Shown here in pieces: positions 6,956-7,165 of a DNA stretch of 7,165 nt. The DNA is from Pseudomonadales bacterium (lineage in GTDB: Bacteria; Pseudomonadota; Gammaproteobacteria; Pseudomonadales; Pseudohongiellaceae): assembly GCA_022360535.1 (NCBI GenBank), contig JAKSCP010000289.1, forward strand, positions 1 through 7,165. Direction: 5' to 3'. The notes under the pieces were generated by a model. That model was not told the DNA's origin. It saw only the letters and a program-made list of their open reading frames with translations, and did no database searches. The translations under genes were made by a program, and so were the position numbers. Each line of letters begins with the position of its first letter. Positions within the stretch are counted from its first letter, which is position 1.

Positions 6956-6997
6956 GCCATACAAAAAGACCCGCTTTTGCGGGTCTTTTTGTATGGC
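6956..6997 (-). terminator. tRNA-Arg terminator, 19-bp perfect palindrome
   Basis: The core GACCCGC (6968-6974), TTTT loop and GCGGGTC (6979-6985) is flanked by A5 (6963-6967) and T5 (6986-6990), so it can terminate on both strands. On the - strand it begins right after the tRNA CCA end. Pairing continues outward without mismatch to GCCAT (6956-6960) and ATGGC (6993-6997), giving 19 bp per arm. The right arm therefore includes the tRNA discriminator base and CCA (6994-6997). Confidence 0.9.
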
Positions 6998-7070
6998 ACG
7001 CCCAGGAGGACTCGAACCTCCAACCCCCGGCTTAGAAGGCCGGTGCTCTATCCGGTTGAGCTATGGGCGC
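6994..7070 (-). tRNA. tRNA-Arg(UCU)
   Basis: This 77-nt tRNA with encoded CCA folds into a full cloverleaf. The acceptor GCGCCCA pairs with TGGGCGT (G-U at the first pair, six further pairs). The D-arm contains GCTC...GAGC. The anticodon stem is CCGGC/GCCGG around the loop CTTCTAA, with anticodon TCT at 7036-7034. The T-arm is GGAGG/CCTCC around TTCGAGT. The discriminator is G. It reads AGA, and AGG by wobble, and corresponds to E. coli argU. A strong terminator follows directly and no second tRNA adjoins it in the window, so it is probably a single-gene unit. Confidence 0.96.
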
Positions 7071-7124
7071 AATTTTTAGTTTTACGCAGTTGCTAACTAC
7101 TTTAACTGGCGTTCGCACCGACTC

Positions 7125-7153
7125 TCTATAACAGCCGGCAGTCGTTCAGTCTG
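7125..7153 (-). promoter_or_regulatory. Weak candidate promoter for tRNA-Arg
   Basis: Reading leftward, CAGACT (complement of 7148-7153) and TATAGA (complement of 7125-7130) are separated by exactly 17 nt. They match three and four of six consensus bases. The sequence just after the -10, GAGTCGG, is G-rich, as in discriminators of stringently controlled stable-RNA promoters. The start would lie about 50 nt before the mature tRNA. Support is motif likeness and position only. Confidence 0.3.
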
Positions 7154-7165
7154 CGCCCAAAGCTC

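Noticed and set aside
6712..7023. 103-codon open frame on the - strand overlapping the tRNA
   Set aside because: It translates the tRNA T-arm, the terminator and the hairpins. No domain is recognisable, and structured RNA explains the sequence better.
6809..7096. 95-codon open frame on the + strand running antisense through the tRNA
   Set aside because: It covers the tRNA, its terminator and the hairpin train. Its C-terminal part is just the antisense of tRNA-Arg (GTPRRTRTSNPRLRRPVLYP). This is a known type of spurious gene call.

Overview
The window looks like a chromosomal segment of a gammaproteobacterium with intermediate G+C. Mfd is very close to the enterobacterial/pseudomonad form along its whole visible length. 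It is followed directly by a CsiV-type periplasmic protein, an arrangement I associate with gammaproteobacteria. The purine nucleoside phosphorylase carries the residues expected of the Pseudomonas-type methylthioinosine enzyme. I cannot name the genus.

Layout. Positions 1-3080 hold mfd on the + strand; its 5' end lies outside the window. csiV (3089-4072, +) starts 8 bp later, probably in the same transcript. It converges on a methylthioinosine phosphorylase gene (4062-4817, -), and the two reading frames overlap tail to tail by 11 bp with no terminator between them. A 322-bp intergenic stretch (4818-5139) separates this gene from a divergent + strand pair and carries a perfect 13-bp inverted repeat. 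The pair is a DUF1643 protein (5140-5640) and an FkbM-family methyltransferase (5637-6587), apparently coupled through a TTGA stop/start overlap.

The last 578 bp contain no convincing protein gene. They hold a leftward intrinsic terminator (6620-6661), an AT-rich stretch, a train of five small hairpins (6846-6938), a strong hairpin terminator (6956-6997), and a tRNA-Arg(UCU) gene on the - strand (6994-7070) with a weak candidate promoter upstream. Two open frames crossing the tRNA are artefacts.

The genes do not form one pathway. mfd (transcription-coupled repair), csiV (cell wall synthesis), the phosphorylase (methylthioadenosine salvage from polyamine synthesis) and tRNA-Arg are housekeeping functions. 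The DUF1643-FkbM pair is the least understood part, and its partner and substrate cannot be read from sequence. I see no defence system, mobile element, CRISPR array or other clearly new multi-gene system. The most interesting non-coding structures are the hairpin train beside the tRNA and the palindrome that includes the tRNA 3' end.
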